Assembly (NCBI GenBank): GCA_023395465.1
Contig: JAEWZE010000035.1
Location: 1 to 43,412 of the forward strand
DNA: 43,412 bases
DNA from: Pseudomonadota bacterium
GTDB taxonomy: Bacteria > Pseudomonadota > Gammaproteobacteria > Xanthomonadales > Xanthomonadaceae
Reading direction: 5' to 3'
Shown here one piece after another: positions 26,333 to 35,360 of the stretch. How positions within the stretch are numbered: the stretch's first letter is position 1; each line of letters opens with the position of its first letter. The notes under the pieces were generated by a model, which searched no databases, was not told where the DNA came from, and saw nothing but the letters and a program-made list of their open reading frames with translations. The translations under genes and the position numbers were made by a program.

Positions 26333-28638
26333 ACCCCGCGCCCCGCCCGTGCGCCTGCCCTTGGCGCACCGGCGAGGTCGAGCGCAGCCGCCACGATTTC
26401 CTCGTCGGAAGGAATCACCAGGAAGGCCGCGCCCGCCAGCGGGGTGAAGGTGTCGGCACCGACCACGCGTCGCAGCGGCTTGTCGCCGAAACCCGCTTCG
26501 GCGATCGCGGTGATGATGCCCTCGCCCACGCCGGCACTGCGGCGGCCCTCGTCGACCACGAGGATGCGGCTGCATTCACCTGCGTGGCGCGCGACCGCCG
26601 CATCGTTGAGCGGCGCCAGCCAGCGCAGGTCGACCACGCGCACCTTCCATCCATGCGCGGCTTCGATCGCGCGCGCGGCGCGCAGGCTCATCGGCACGCC
26701 ATTGCCGAAGGTGAAGATCACCAGGTCGCGGGCATCGGCGTCGTAGACGCGCTCCTCGCCCAGCACCATCGCCTGGCCGGGTGCGGGATACGTCGTCAGC
26801 CAGTCGCCGTCGCCGGGTTCGTACAGGTCCTTGGTCATGTACAGCGCGATCGGCTCGAGGAAGGCGCACACGCGGCCGTCCACTTTCGCCAGCGCCACCA
26901 GCGTGCGCAGCATGGTGGCGGCATCGTCGCCGCGGCTGGGGCAGCCGACCACCAGGCCGGGAATGTCGCGCAGCGCGGTGATCGAGTTGTCGTTGTGGAA
27001 GTGACCACCGAAGCCGCGCTGGTAGCCCAGCGAAGCGATGCGCATCACCATCGGGTTGCGGTACTGGCCGTTACTGAAGAACTGCAGGCTCGCCGCCTCG
27101 CCGCGGATCTGGTCGCCGGCGTTGTGGAAGTAGGCCAGGTACTGGATTTCGGGCAGCGGCAGCAGGCCCATGTTGGCGTAGCCCTGGGCGAGCCCGAGAA
27201 TGATGGTCTCGTCAAGCAGCGTGTTGAAGACACGGCGCGCACCGAAGGCCTTCTGCAGGCCCTTGGTGACGGTGTACACGCCGCCCTTCTGCGCCACGTC
27301 CTCGCCGAACAGCAACGCTTCGGGATACTTGGCGAACAGGTCGTGCAGCGCGGCGTTGATCTGCAGCGCCAGGTGCCTGGGCGGCAGGTTCTCGGGCAGC
27401 TTCGCCTCGCCACCGAAGGCCTGCAGCCGGCGTTCGGCATGGTCGGCGCGCGCGGCCTCGGCCTGCACCGCATCGGGGGTGTACGGCGCCAGCGGTGCCA
27501 TCACGTCTTCCAGCGTGGACAGGCGCGGGCGACGGTCCGCGTCTTCGGCCGCGGCGAAACACCTGCGCCGCGTGTCCTCGTACAGCGCCAGCACCTCGTC
27601 CTTCGACATCAGGCCCGATTCGAGCGCGATCGCGGCCGAACGCAGCAGCGGATCGGTCGCCTCCACCGCGCACAGTTCCTCGAGGCTGCGCCACTCGATC
27701 TCGAAGTCGGTGCCGGCGTGGCCCATGATCCGGGTGGTGCGCAGGTGCAGGAAGGTCGGGCGCCGCGTGCGCCGGCAGTGTTCCACCGCGCGCTGCACGT
27801 CGGCGTAGCCGCCGGCCAGGTCGAGGCCGTCGGCGGCGAAGTAGTCCAGATCCGGGCGACGCGAGAAGTTGCGCGCGATCCAGCCGTCCGGCGTCTTGAC
27901 CGAGATGCCGATGCCGTTGTCCTCGCACACGAACAGGACCGGCGCCGGCAGCTTCTGGTAGGCGGTCCAGGCCGCCGCGTTGAACGCGGTCTGCGCGGTG
28001 GCGTGGTTGCTGGAGGCATCGCCGAAGGAGCAGATCGCGATGCTGTCGCCGGGGATCGGCAGCGCATGGCCGATGCGGCGCGCCTGTTCGATCGCCACCG
28101 CGGTGCCGAAGGCCTTGGGCAGGTGCGAGGCGATGGTCGAGGTCTGCGGCAGCACCCACAGCGGCTTGCTGCCCCAGACCTTGTGGCGGCCGCCGCTGGC
28201 CGGGTCGTCCTTCGAGGCCGCGAACGACAGCGCCGAATCCATCACCGGATCCATGCCGGACAGCTTGCGGAAGCGTTCGGCCATGAAGCCGCCGCTGCGG
28301 TAGTGCAGGAAGGCCGGATCGGTATGCCGCGTCAGGCGCGCGACCATCGCATTGCCTTCGTGGCCGCTGGAACCGATGGTGTAGAAGACCTTGTTCTGCA
28401 CCCGCAGCACGCGCGCCATCAGGTCCAGGTGGCGGCTGATGAGCTGCGATTCGAACAGCTCGCGGAAGCCGCGCGCATCCAGCGCGCTGCCGTCGAGGAC
28501 GGCCTCGTCGTCGGCGGGCTTCGCGTCGGCGCGGCCGTTCCAGCCGCGCACGAACTCCTGGAAGTTCGCGTCGCAGATCTCCGCGCGGTTGAGGCCCTTC
28601 ATGCGGGCCGGGATGGGGGTGGGAACGGTCGTGAACAT
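26320..28638 (-). CDS. Fused alpha/beta E1 component of a 2-oxoacid dehydrogenase
   Basis: A 772-residue thiamine-diphosphate enzyme joining what are usually two subunits. The N-terminal half resembles E1-alpha (SGGRHKVWGSKPL, then GDASSNHATAQTAFNAAAW near residue 205 for the cofactor pyrophosphate, FVCEDNGIGISVKT). The C-terminal half from about residue 420 resembles E1-beta (LFGEDVAQKGGVYTVTKGLQ, FNTLLDETIILGLAQGYA, GWKVRVVDLRWLAPLND). Branched-chain or acetoin-type 2-oxoacids are the likely substrates. No E2 or E3 gene is nearby. Such fused proteins in Xanthomonas have been mislabelled in databases. The ATG at 28638 is chosen since the open frame upstream is low-complexity. Confidence 0.87.
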   Translation of the reverse strand: MFTTVPTPIPARMKGLNRAEICDANFQEFVRGWNGRADAKPADDEAVLDGSALDARGFRELFESQLISRHLDLMARVLRVQNKVFYTIGSSGHEGNAMVARLTRHTDPAFLHYRSGGFMAERFRKLSGMDPVMDSALSFAASKDDPASGGRHKVWGSKPLWVLPQTSTIASHLPKAFGTAVAIEQARRIGHALPIPGDSIAICSFGDASSNHATAQTAFNAAAWTAYQKLPAPVLFVCEDNGIGISVKTPDGWIARNFSRRPDLDYFAADGLDLAGGYADVQRAVEHCRRTRRPTFLHLRTTRIMGHAGTDFEIEWRSLEELCAVEATDPLLRSAAIALESGLMSKDEVLALYEDTRRRCFAAAEDADRRPRLSTLEDVMAPLAPYTPDAVQAEAARADHAERRLQAFGGEAKLPENLPPRHLALQINAALHDLFAKYPEALLFGEDVAQKGGVYTVTKGLQKAFGARRVFNTLLDETIILGLAQGYANMGLLPLPEIQYLAYFHNAGDQIRGEAASLQFFSNGQYRNPMVMRIASLGYQRGFGGHFHNDNSITALRDIPGLVVGCPSRGDDAATMLRTLVALAKVDGRVCAFLEPIALYMTKDLYEPGDGDWLTTYPAPGQAMVLGEERVYDADARDLVIFTFGNGVPMSLRAARAIEAAHGWKVRVVDLRWLAPLNDAAVARHAGECSRILVVDEGRRSAGVGEGIITAIAEAGFGDKPLRRVVGADTFTPLAGAAFLVIPSDEEIVAAALDLAGAPRAGARAGRGVQSP

Positions 28639-28697
28639 GCAGTGTCTTCGCAGGGCGGGACCGGCTGGACCCGCGGGACGGTCGGGGAAAGGCGGAT

Positions 28698-29339
28698 TCA
28701 GTGCGACGCCGCGATCAGCGCGGCATGCTCCGGCGCAGGCGGCGGCATCGGCACGAAGCCGGGGGTGGCGCACACGCGTGCCAGCCAGTCGCGCAATGCC
28801 GGATAGGGGGCCAGGTCGAAGCCGCCGTCGCCGGCGACACCGGTGTAGGCGAACAGCGCGATGTCGGCGACGCCGTAGTCCGGCCCGGTGAACCAGGGCT
28901 GCCTGGCCAGGTGCCGCTCCATCACCGCCAACGCAAGGTGGCCACGCTCGCGCAGTCCGGGCAGCTCCGCGCGGCGCGGCGAATCGATCGGCGTCCAGCC
29001 GCAGATGAAGCGTGCCACCGCGATGTACGGCTCATGGCTGTACTGCTCGAAGAACATCCACGACAAAGCCTGCGCGCGCGTCCAGCGATCCTGCGGCAGC
29101 AGCGGGCTGCCCTCGGCGAGGTAGTGCAGGATCGCGTTGGACTCGACCAGCACGCCGCCGTCGGCGCGGACCAGCATCGGCACCTTGCCGTTCGGATTCA
29201 GCGCCAGGTATTCGGGCGTGCGCGTCTGGCCGCGGCTGCTGTCGGTTTCGATCCACCGGTGCGGCAACTGCAGCTGTTCAAGGAGCAGGCGCAGCTTGTG
29301 GCAGTTGCCCGAAGGCGAATACCCATGGATCGTGATCAT
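28698..29339 (-). CDS. Glutathione S-transferase family protein
   Basis: 213 aa. The thioredoxin-like N-terminal half shows IHGYSPSGNCHKLRLLLEQL, LALNPNGKVPML with the cis-proline, and VESNAILHYLAE, the glutathione gamma-Glu site. The C-terminal helical half includes PDYGVADIALFAYT (N-capping motif region). Start overlaps the end of the acetyltransferase gene by 4 bp, so the pair is coupled. Substrate unknown. Confidence 0.9.
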   Translation of the reverse strand: MITIHGYSPSGNCHKLRLLLEQLQLPHRWIETDSSRGQTRTPEYLALNPNGKVPMLVRADGGVLVESNAILHYLAEGSPLLPQDRWTRAQALSWMFFEQYSHEPYIAVARFICGWTPIDSPRRAELPGLRERGHLALAVMERHLARQPWFTGPDYGVADIALFAYTGVAGDGGFDLAPYPALRDWLARVCATPGFVPMPPPAPEHAALIAASH

Positions 29340-29872
29340 GCCAGGCGTCTCCGGTGCTCGCGCCACTGCGGGCGCGACTGGCCCCAGAGTTCGACATCGA
29401 CTTCGTCGGACGGCGGCGGCAGCAGCCGCCCCTCGCGCAGCAGCGTCGACCCCAGCCGCTGCGCCACCTTCTTCGAAGCCAGGTTGGCCGGCGAGATGCA
29501 GTGGATGATGTCGTCCCAGCCCAGCGTGTCGAAGGCCCAGTCGATGGCCGCGACCGCGGACTCCAGCGCATAGCCCCGGCCCCAGGCCTGCGGGTGGAAG
29601 GCGTAGCCGATCTCGTTGCCCGGCCAGCCCTCGGGCCGCCAGGGCCCCATCTGCCCCAGCCACTGCCCGCTCGCCTTCTCGACGACCGAAAACATGGCGA
29701 AGCCCTGCAGCGCCCAGGCGCCGGGCATCTGCAGGAAACGCCGCCATGCGGCGCCGCGCGGCAGCTGGCCGCCGATATGGCGGCTCGCCTCCTCGTCGGC
29801 GAACAGTTCGGCGTAGCGCTCGAAATCCCCAAGCTGCGGCGGACGCAGCACGAGACGCGCGGTTTCAATCAC
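29336..29872 (-). CDS. GNAT family N-acetyltransferase (RimJ/RimL type)
   Basis: 178 aa with the order ETARLVLRPPQLGDFERYAELF, GWPGNEIGYAFHPQAWGRGYALESA (acetyl-CoA pyrophosphate loop QxWGRGxA) and PANLASKKVAQRLG, as in RimJ/RimL-type acetyltransferases. No ATG is available; GTG at 29872 starts right at the domain, and GTG at 29890 is an alternative. Target unknown. Confidence 0.85.
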   Translation of the reverse strand: MIETARLVLRPPQLGDFERYAELFADEEASRHIGGQLPRGAAWRRFLQMPGAWALQGFAMFSVVEKASGQWLGQMGPWRPEGWPGNEIGYAFHPQAWGRGYALESAVAAIDWAFDTLGWDDIIHCISPANLASKKVAQRLGSTLLREGRLLPPPSDEVDVELWGQSRPQWREHRRRLA

Positions 29873-29949
29873 TGGACCGGGATCGGCCACGGCACGACAC
29901 CCCCACCCTGCAAGTCCGCTCCCGCCGGTGCGGAAGCGGCGATCGATGA

Positions 29950-31113
29950 TCAGAACGCGTTGATGCCGGTCAGTTCGCGGCCGACCACCAGCTGGTGCAC
30001 CGTCTCGGTGCCCTCGTAGGTGATCACCGATTCCAGGTTGAGCGCATGCCGGATCGGGCTGTGCTCGGTGGTGATGCCAGCGCCACCGAGCAGGTCGCGT
30101 GCCTCGCGCGCGATGTCGATGGCCATGCGGCAGTTGTTCCACTTGGCCAGCGAGACCTGGGTGGGCTGCATCTTCCCGGCGTCCTTGAGGCGGCCGAGCT
30201 GCAGGCTCAGCAGCTGCGCGCTGGTGATGCGGCGCGCCCAGTCGGCCATCTTGATCTGCGCGCTCTGGGTCGCCGCCAACGGGCGGTTGAACAGGATGCG
30301 CTCCTTGGAGTACCCGAGCGCCTCGTCGAGGCAGGCGATGGCCGCACCGATCGGTCCCCAGGTGATGCCGTAGCGCGCCTGGGTGAGGCAACCGAGCGGA
30401 CCCTTGAGCCCCTTGACGTTGGGGAGCCGGTTGGCCTCCGGCACGCGCACGTTGTCGAGGAACAGCGCGCTGGTCACCGACGCGCGCAGGCTCATCTTGT
30501 GCTTGACCAGCTGCGCCTTGAAGCCGGCGAAGTCCTTCTCGACCACGAAACCCTGGATGCCGTCCTCGGTCTGCGCCCAGACGATGGCGATGTCGGCCAG
30601 GTTGCCGTTGGTGATCCACATCTTGGAGCCGTTGAGCACCCAGTCGTCGCTGTCGCGCTTCGCGTGGGTCTTCATGTTCGCCGGGTCGGAGCCGCCGTGC
30701 GGCTCGGTCAGGCCGAAGCAGCCGATGACCTTGCCCGCCGCCATGTCCGGAAGCCAGCGCTGCTTCTGCTCTTCGGTGCCGTAGGCGAAGATCGGGTACA
30801 TGCACAGCGACGACTGCACGCTGGCGAAGCTGCGCAGGCCCGAGTCGCCACGCTCGAGCTCCTGGCAGATCAGGCCGTAGCTGACGTAGTTGAGCTCCGC
30901 GCCGCCGTACTGCACCGGCAGCGTCGCGCCGAGCAAGCCGAGGCCGGCGATCTCCGGGATCAGTTCGGTCGGGAAGCGGCCCTCGTCGAAGCACTCGCCG
31001 ATGATCGGCAGCACGCGCTCGTCGGTGAACCGGGCAACGCTGTCCTGGACCGCGCGCTCCTCGTCGCTGAGAAGGGAACGGACGTCGTAGAGGTCGTAGG
31101 GATGCAGGGCCAT
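29950..31113 (-). CDS. Acyl-CoA dehydrogenase, probable glutaryl-CoA dehydrogenase
   Basis: 387 aa, normal length. FAD-binding and substrate motifs include GCFGLTEPHGGSDPANMKTHAKR, WITNGNLADIAIVWAQ and, at the end, LLGGAGITTEHSPIRHALNLES then YEGTETVHQLVVGRELTG, where the glutamate of YEGT is the catalytic base of glutaryl-CoA dehydrogenase-type enzymes. It would convert glutaryl-CoA to crotonyl-CoA in lysine and tryptophan catabolism. It stands alone; other acyl-CoA substrates are possible. Confidence 0.88.
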   Translation of the reverse strand: MALHPYDLYDVRSLLSDEERAVQDSVARFTDERVLPIIGECFDEGRFPTELIPEIAGLGLLGATLPVQYGGAELNYVSYGLICQELERGDSGLRSFASVQSSLCMYPIFAYGTEEQKQRWLPDMAAGKVIGCFGLTEPHGGSDPANMKTHAKRDSDDWVLNGSKMWITNGNLADIAIVWAQTEDGIQGFVVEKDFAGFKAQLVKHKMSLRASVTSALFLDNVRVPEANRLPNVKGLKGPLGCLTQARYGITWGPIGAAIACLDEALGYSKERILFNRPLAATQSAQIKMADWARRITSAQLLSLQLGRLKDAGKMQPTQVSLAKWNNCRMAIDIAREARDLLGGAGITTEHSPIRHALNLESVITYEGTETVHQLVVGRELTGINAF

Positions 31114-31170
31114 GGCGGGCTCGGGCGGGAAAGTTTCATATTGTACGGTCCGCCCCGCCGCCGGCCACAA

Positions 31171-31200
31171 CGAAAACGGGCCGGCAAGGTGCCGGCCCGT
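31171..31200 (-). terminator. Rho-independent terminator of the glycine-zipper gene
   Basis: On the minus strand a perfect 10-bp stem (ACGGGCCGGC at 31176-31185 with GCCGGCCCGT at 31191-31200, 5-nt loop) is followed by TTTTCG. It starts 27 bp after the stop codon of the gene ending at 31228. Confidence 0.8.
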
Positions 31201-31227
31201 CAGGGTCGCGTATCTGAGTGGAGGCGA

Positions 31228-31998
31228 CTACTGCAGGCTCTGGCCCGCCAGCTCTCGGTCCGGGCCGCCCGCTGTGGCGACCCGGGCCATGACCTCGCCA
31301 TCGATCACCGGCAGGCGATCGCCCGGATCCTCCTGCAGGCGGATGGTCTCGCTGCGACCGTCGTACCGATAGGTCACGTCGTAGGCGACGGTCCGGTCCT
31401 CGGTGCCCAGCGAGATGCGATCGCCGGGCTCCTCGCCGGTGCGCATCGTGCCGGTGGTGCCGTCGGGGTTGCGATAGGTGACGTTCCAGGCCACCACGCG
31501 CGAGGACTGGGAGGTGTCGTTGACCGTGCGGCACTGGCGATCGACCCGCTCCACGACCCGGCCGCCGACATGGTTGCGGTCGACGCGGTTGCCGATCATG
31601 CCGCCCGCGGTCGCGCCCGCGGCCGTGGCCAGCTTGCGCCCGTTGCCGCCGCCGACCTGGTTGCCGACCAGGCCACCGATCACCGCGCCGGCCACCGTGC
31701 CGCCGACATTGCCGTCGCGCTCGGGCAGCCGTTCCTGCACCACCACGTCCTCGCAGACCTGGCGCGGCGAGGACGACGTGGTCGTCTCGCGCACCGGCTC
31801 CGACCCGATCACGGTGGCGAACAGCTCGGCCTTCTCGGTCACCGGGGCCACGCCGATGACGTCGGCATAGTCGAGCGCGCCCGCCCCGGCTTCGGCGCCG
31901 GCGGCCGGGTCCGCATCCTGGCTGTTGTGGTAGGCGCCGATGGCGACGCCACCCACCAGCAGGGCGGCCAGGGCGATGGCAAGGGTATTGCTCTTCAT
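31228..31998 (-). CDS. Glycine-zipper envelope protein
   Basis: 256 aa. An N-terminal signal or anchor (LAIALAALLVGGVAIGAY) is followed by a linker, a glycine-zipper segment (GGTVAGAVIGGLVGNQVGGGNGRK and ATAAGATAGGMIGNRVD) like the 2TM family of outer-membrane SlyB-type proteins, and a C-terminal part with two WNVTYRNPDG/YDVTYRYDG-like repeats, each followed by an E(E/D)PGDR motif. Envelope location is likely; function unknown. ATG at 31998 precedes the hydrophobic segment; a frame extension to 32019 is possible. Confidence 0.75.
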   Translation of the reverse strand: MKSNTLAIALAALLVGGVAIGAYHNSQDADPAAGAEAGAGALDYADVIGVAPVTEKAELFATVIGSEPVRETTTSSSPRQVCEDVVVQERLPERDGNVGGTVAGAVIGGLVGNQVGGGNGRKLATAAGATAGGMIGNRVDRNHVGGRVVERVDRQCRTVNDTSQSSRVVAWNVTYRNPDGTTGTMRTGEEPGDRISLGTEDRTVAYDVTYRYDGRSETIRLQEDPGDRLPVIDGEVMARVATAGGPDRELAGQSLQ

Positions 31999-32166
31999 GA
32001 CGATCTCCTTCGGGTCCACGCCCGCTGCATGTGCGGGGTGGATTGCAGCACCATCAAGCTGAACGCCGCCCGGAAAAGTTCCGTAAAGACTGACGAGGCG
32101 ATGAATTCCGCTGCGTGCGCGGCGTGATAGCGTGATCCCGTCGCCACTTCACCGGACGCCACCGCC

Positions 32167-32397
32167 ATGGCCAACCCCCTGCTGCTGCCGCTGCTCAACT
32201 GGGCGCGCGGACTGCGCTATCCCACGCTGTTCAAGATGACCGCCGCGGCGTTCGCGATCAGCGTGCTCTGGCCCTTTGATCCCATCCCCTTCATCGACGA
32301 GATCGTGCTGGGACTGGGCACCCTGCTGCTGGCGAACTGGAAGCACCGCAAGGCACCGCGCGAGCAGCCCATCGAAGGCGACGCGCGCCGACGCTGA
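32167..32397 (+). CDS. Small membrane protein (DUF6116-like)
   Basis: 76 aa with a hydrophobic middle (MTAAAFAISVLWPFDPIPFIDEIVLGLGTLLLANW) and a basic tail. I recall this PFDPIPFIDE pattern from small xanthomonad proteins grouped as DUF6116, but cannot confirm it. Function unknown. The tatD gene follows after 25 bp. Confidence 0.7.
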   Translation: MANPLLLPLLNWARGLRYPTLFKMTAAAFAISVLWPFDPIPFIDEIVLGLGTLLLANWKHRKAPREQPIEGDARRR

Positions 32398-32422
32398 CCG
32401 GCTGGACGGACGGGCGACCTCC

Positions 32423-33217
32423 ATGCTGCTGGTCGACAGCCACTGCCATCTGGACGCCGGGGAGTTCGACGTCGACCGCGATGCGGTGGTGCGGCGCGCG
32501 CGGGCGGCCGGCGTGCGACTGCAGGTGGTTCCGGCCACCCATGCCGACGCCTGGCCCGGCCTGCGCGAGGCATGCGGCGCTGCACCCGGGCTGTACCCGG
32601 CCTACGGCATGCACCCGGTGTTCCTCGACCGGCACCGCCCCGGCGACCTGGAACGCCTGCGCGACTGGCTGGAACGCGAACACCCGGTCGCGGTGGGCGA
32701 ATGCGGCCTGGACCATTTCCTGGAGGGCCTGGACCGCGACCAGCAGCAACACTGGTTCGAGGGCCAGCTGCGCCTGGCCCGGGAGTTCGACCTGCCGGTG
32801 ATCGTGCATGCGCGGCGCGCGGTCGATGCGGTGATCGCGGCGGTGCGGCGGATCGGCGGCGCCGGATCCGGGCAGGCCAATACGCTGCGCGGCGTGGTGC
32901 ACAGCTTCTCCGGCAGCGAGGAGCAGGCGCGGCAGCTGTGGAAACTCGGATTCCTGGTGGGTCTGGGCGGACCGGTGACCTACGATCGCGCCCGGCGCCT
33001 GCGCCGGCTGGCCGCGTCCATGCCGCTGGAGTACCTGCTGCTCGAGACCGATGCGCCCGACCAGCCCGATTCGGACAACCGCGGCGGCCGCAACGAACCG
33101 GCCCGGCTGGTCACGGTACTGGACACGATCGCGCGCCTGCGCGAGGCCGATCCGGCCGAGATCGCCGCGGCCACCACGGCCAACGCCCGACGACTGTTCG
33201 CCCTGCCCGCGCCGTGA
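32423..33217 (+). CDS. TatD family hydrolase
   Basis: 264 aa, metal-dependent TIM-barrel phosphohydrolase/DNase. Metal ligands are visible in DSHCHLD, VGECGLDHF, VIVHAR, HSFSG and LLETDAPDQ. The family comprises TatD, YcfH and YjjV; this one looks closest to YjjV-type by its short length, but that is a guess. Confidence 0.92.
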   Translation: MLLVDSHCHLDAGEFDVDRDAVVRRARAAGVRLQVVPATHADAWPGLREACGAAPGLYPAYGMHPVFLDRHRPGDLERLRDWLEREHPVAVGECGLDHFLEGLDRDQQQHWFEGQLRLAREFDLPVIVHARRAVDAVIAAVRRIGGAGSGQANTLRGVVHSFSGSEEQARQLWKLGFLVGLGGPVTYDRARRLRRLAASMPLEYLLLETDAPDQPDSDNRGGRNEPARLVTVLDTIARLREADPAEIAAATTANARRLFALPAP

Positions 33218-33244
33218 CCGGCGTGCGCGGTTGGATCGCCCGGC

Positions 33245-34042
33245 TCAGCCCTTCGCCGGCTTGAGCAGGATCTCCAGCGCCTTGCCCGCCGCGGCGAACG
33301 CGAACGCGCCGGTGATATGGGTCGCCGCGCCCAGGCCCACGCCGCAGTCGAGCTTGAGCGCGGCGTCGGGGCCGGCGGCCGGACGCAACCCGCAGACGGT
33401 GCCGTCGGGCTGCGGGTACTTCACGTTCTCCAGCGAATAGATCGCGGGCACGCCGAAGTAGCGATCGCGGTTCTTGGGGAAGTTGAATTCGGCGCGCAGC
33501 TTCTTTCGGATCAGCGCGAGCATCGCGTCATGCTCGGTGCGGGAGAGGTCGCGCACCCGCACCTGGGTGGGGTCGGTGCGCCCGCCGGCCGCGCCCACCG
33601 CGATCACCGGCAACTTGCGACGGCGGCACCAGGCGATCAGTTCGACCTTGCTGCGAAAACTGTCGCAGGCGTCCACGATCAGGTCGAAGCGCTGGTCGAG
33701 CAGTTCGCCGACGCTGCCCGGCGTGACGAACATCGGCACCACGTCGAGCGAGATCGCCGGGCTGATCGCCCGGCAGCGCTCGGCCATGGCCTCGGCCTTG
33801 TTGCGTCCATAGCCGCCGGCGAGCGCCGGCAGCTGGCGGTTGGTGTTGGACAGGCACAGGTCGTCGGCGTCGATCAGCGCGAGATGGCCGACCGCGCTGC
33901 GCGCCAGCGCCTCGGCCACCCACGAGCCGACGCCACCCAGGCCGACCACCGCCACGCGCCTGCCGCGCAGGCGACCGACCGCGCCGCGGCCGTACAGCCG
34001 GTCGATGCCGGCAAAACGTTCGTTCCAGACCGTGTCATCCAT
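33245..34042 (-). CDS. tcdA: tRNA threonylcarbamoyladenosine dehydratase
   Basis: 265 aa, a ThiF/MoeB/E1-like ATP-dependent enzyme that cyclises t6A37 in tRNA to ct6A. The adenylation Rossmann motif VVGLGGVGSWVAEALARSAVG, DADDLCLSNTNRQ and the family's GRTDPTQVRVRDLSRTEHDAMLALIRKKLR are present. ATG at 34042 (MDDTVWNERFAGIDRLYG) matches the usual N-terminus. Confidence 0.94.
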   Translation of the reverse strand: MDDTVWNERFAGIDRLYGRGAVGRLRGRRVAVVGLGGVGSWVAEALARSAVGHLALIDADDLCLSNTNRQLPALAGGYGRNKAEAMAERCRAISPAISLDVVPMFVTPGSVGELLDQRFDLIVDACDSFRSKVELIAWCRRRKLPVIAVGAAGGRTDPTQVRVRDLSRTEHDAMLALIRKKLRAEFNFPKNRDRYFGVPAIYSLENVKYPQPDGTVCGLRPAAGPDAALKLDCGVGLGAATHITGAFAFAAAGKALEILLKPAKG

Positions 34043-34108
34043 GGGTGGCAAGTCTAACGGGCGCGCTGCGTGCTATCGTCGACGGCCACGCCAAGCCACG
34101 CCACCGCC

Positions 34109-34570
34109 ATGTCCGCAACGCCGCCGGGAACCCGATCGGAACGCAAGCCGCCCTCCGCCGCTTCGCGCTATCTCTTCGTTTTCCTGCTGGGACTGGTCAT
34201 CGGCATCGTGGCGCTGGTGATGCTGCTGCGCACGCTGGAGTCGCGCAAGACCTGGCGCGACCACTATCCGGGCGCACTGATGCACGTGGTCGCGGCGCAG
34301 ACCGCGCAGCTGCGCGACAACGCCAGCGCCAACCGCTGCAGCCCGACCGACACCCTGCCCCACCTGCAGTCCCTCCGCAGTCTCGGCAACGACTTCGAAC
34401 GCGCCTTCCCGGAGCTGCGCGACGACCAGCGCTTCGTGCAGCACGCGGCGCAGTTCCGCGGCACCCTCGATGCGGCCCTGGCCGCGCCGGCCGTCGGCTG
34501 CGAAGGCGTGCAGCAGGCGGCAGCCAAGATCGGCGAGGCCTGCAAGGCCTGCCACCAGGACTTCCGCTGA
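34109..34570 (+). CDS. Membrane-anchored class II cytochrome c-like protein
   Basis: 153 aa. One N-terminal membrane helix (YLFVFLLGLVIGIVALVMLL) leads to a periplasmic helical domain ending in CKACHQDFR. A CxxCH heme site at the extreme C-terminus is the mark of cytochrome c'/c556 (class II) proteins. It likely binds one c-type heme facing the periplasm. Partners are not apparent. Confidence 0.75.
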   Translation: MSATPPGTRSERKPPSAASRYLFVFLLGLVIGIVALVMLLRTLESRKTWRDHYPGALMHVVAAQTAQLRDNASANRCSPTDTLPHLQSLRSLGNDFERAFPELRDDQRFVQHAAQFRGTLDAALAAPAVGCEGVQQAAAKIGEACKACHQDFR

Positions 34571-34727
34571 TCGCGCAACCCGCGCGGGACTGAACCGCAA
34601 CTGCACCGGCTGGCGCGCGAGCGCGTCGGTACGCAGGCATTGCCGCGGTGTTCACCGCGTCGCTTCCAGTATCCGGACCGTGCCGCGCAACGCGTGGCCG
34701 CTCGTCCCCAGAGGTGAGGAGCTTTCC

Positions 34728-35207
34728 ATGAACATCCGCATGCGCATGACCTGTGTCGCCACCATCGCGACGCTCGCACTGGCCGGCTGTGCCAGTACCT
34801 CGCCCGGCTACGGCTCCGGCTACGGATCGACTTCGCCCGCGCCGCCGTCCGGCCGCTGCTACGACTGCGGCACGGTGGTCTCGATCCAGACCGCCGCCCG
34901 CGACAGCGGCACCAACATCGCCGGCCCGGTCCTGGGCGGCATCGTGGGCGCCGTCGCCGCCAAGGAGCTGGCGCGCAGGAATACCGACAGCGAAGGCCGC
35001 CGCAACGTCGCCGTAGCGGCCGGCGCGGCTGGTGGCGCGGTTGCCGGCAACGCCATCCAGAACCGGGTCGAAGGCAACCGCAGCGGCTATACCGTGCATG
35101 TGCGCATGGATGACGGCCGCACCACGTCGGTCCACCAGGCCGAACTGGACGGTATCCGCGAGGGTTCCTACGTGCGCGTGCAGAACGGCCGCGCCTGGCT
35201 GTATTGA
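34728..35207 (+). CDS. Glycine-zipper lipoprotein
   Basis: 159 aa. Lipobox LAGC near residue 20, then a glycine/serine-rich stretch, CYDCGTVVSIQ, and a glycine-zipper (NIAGPVLGGIVGAVAAKELA, AAGAAGGAVAGNAIQN) as in SlyB/PcP-type outer-membrane lipoproteins, followed by YTVHVRMDDGRT and YVRVQNGRAWLY. A strong GAGGTGAGGA ribosome site lies at 34711-34720. Role probably in envelope integrity. Confidence 0.85.
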   Translation: MNIRMRMTCVATIATLALAGCASTSPGYGSGYGSTSPAPPSGRCYDCGTVVSIQTAARDSGTNIAGPVLGGIVGAVAAKELARRNTDSEGRRNVAVAAGAAGGAVAGNAIQNRVEGNRSGYTVHVRMDDGRTTSVHQAELDGIREGSYVRVQNGRAWLY

Positions 35208-35279
35208 GGTCGCGTTACTGATGTAGGCGGCTGCAGCACCCGAGGTGCAGCAGCCGTGCGGGAAGGGCGCGAATGAGAT

Positions 35280-35316
35280 GCGGGGCGCGGCCATTGCGGC
35301 AGCGCCCCGCTTTTTT
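35280..35316 (+). terminator. Rho-independent terminator
   Basis: GCGGGGCGC at 35280-35288 pairs with GCGCCCCGC at 35302-35310, followed at once by six T residues at 35311-35316. It lies 73 bp after the glycine-zipper lipoprotein stop and before the DUF456 gene. Confidence 0.88.
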
Positions 35317-35360
35317 GCCAGAATGCCCGGGCGGCGCCTGCCGCCGACCCCGGAGCATGC

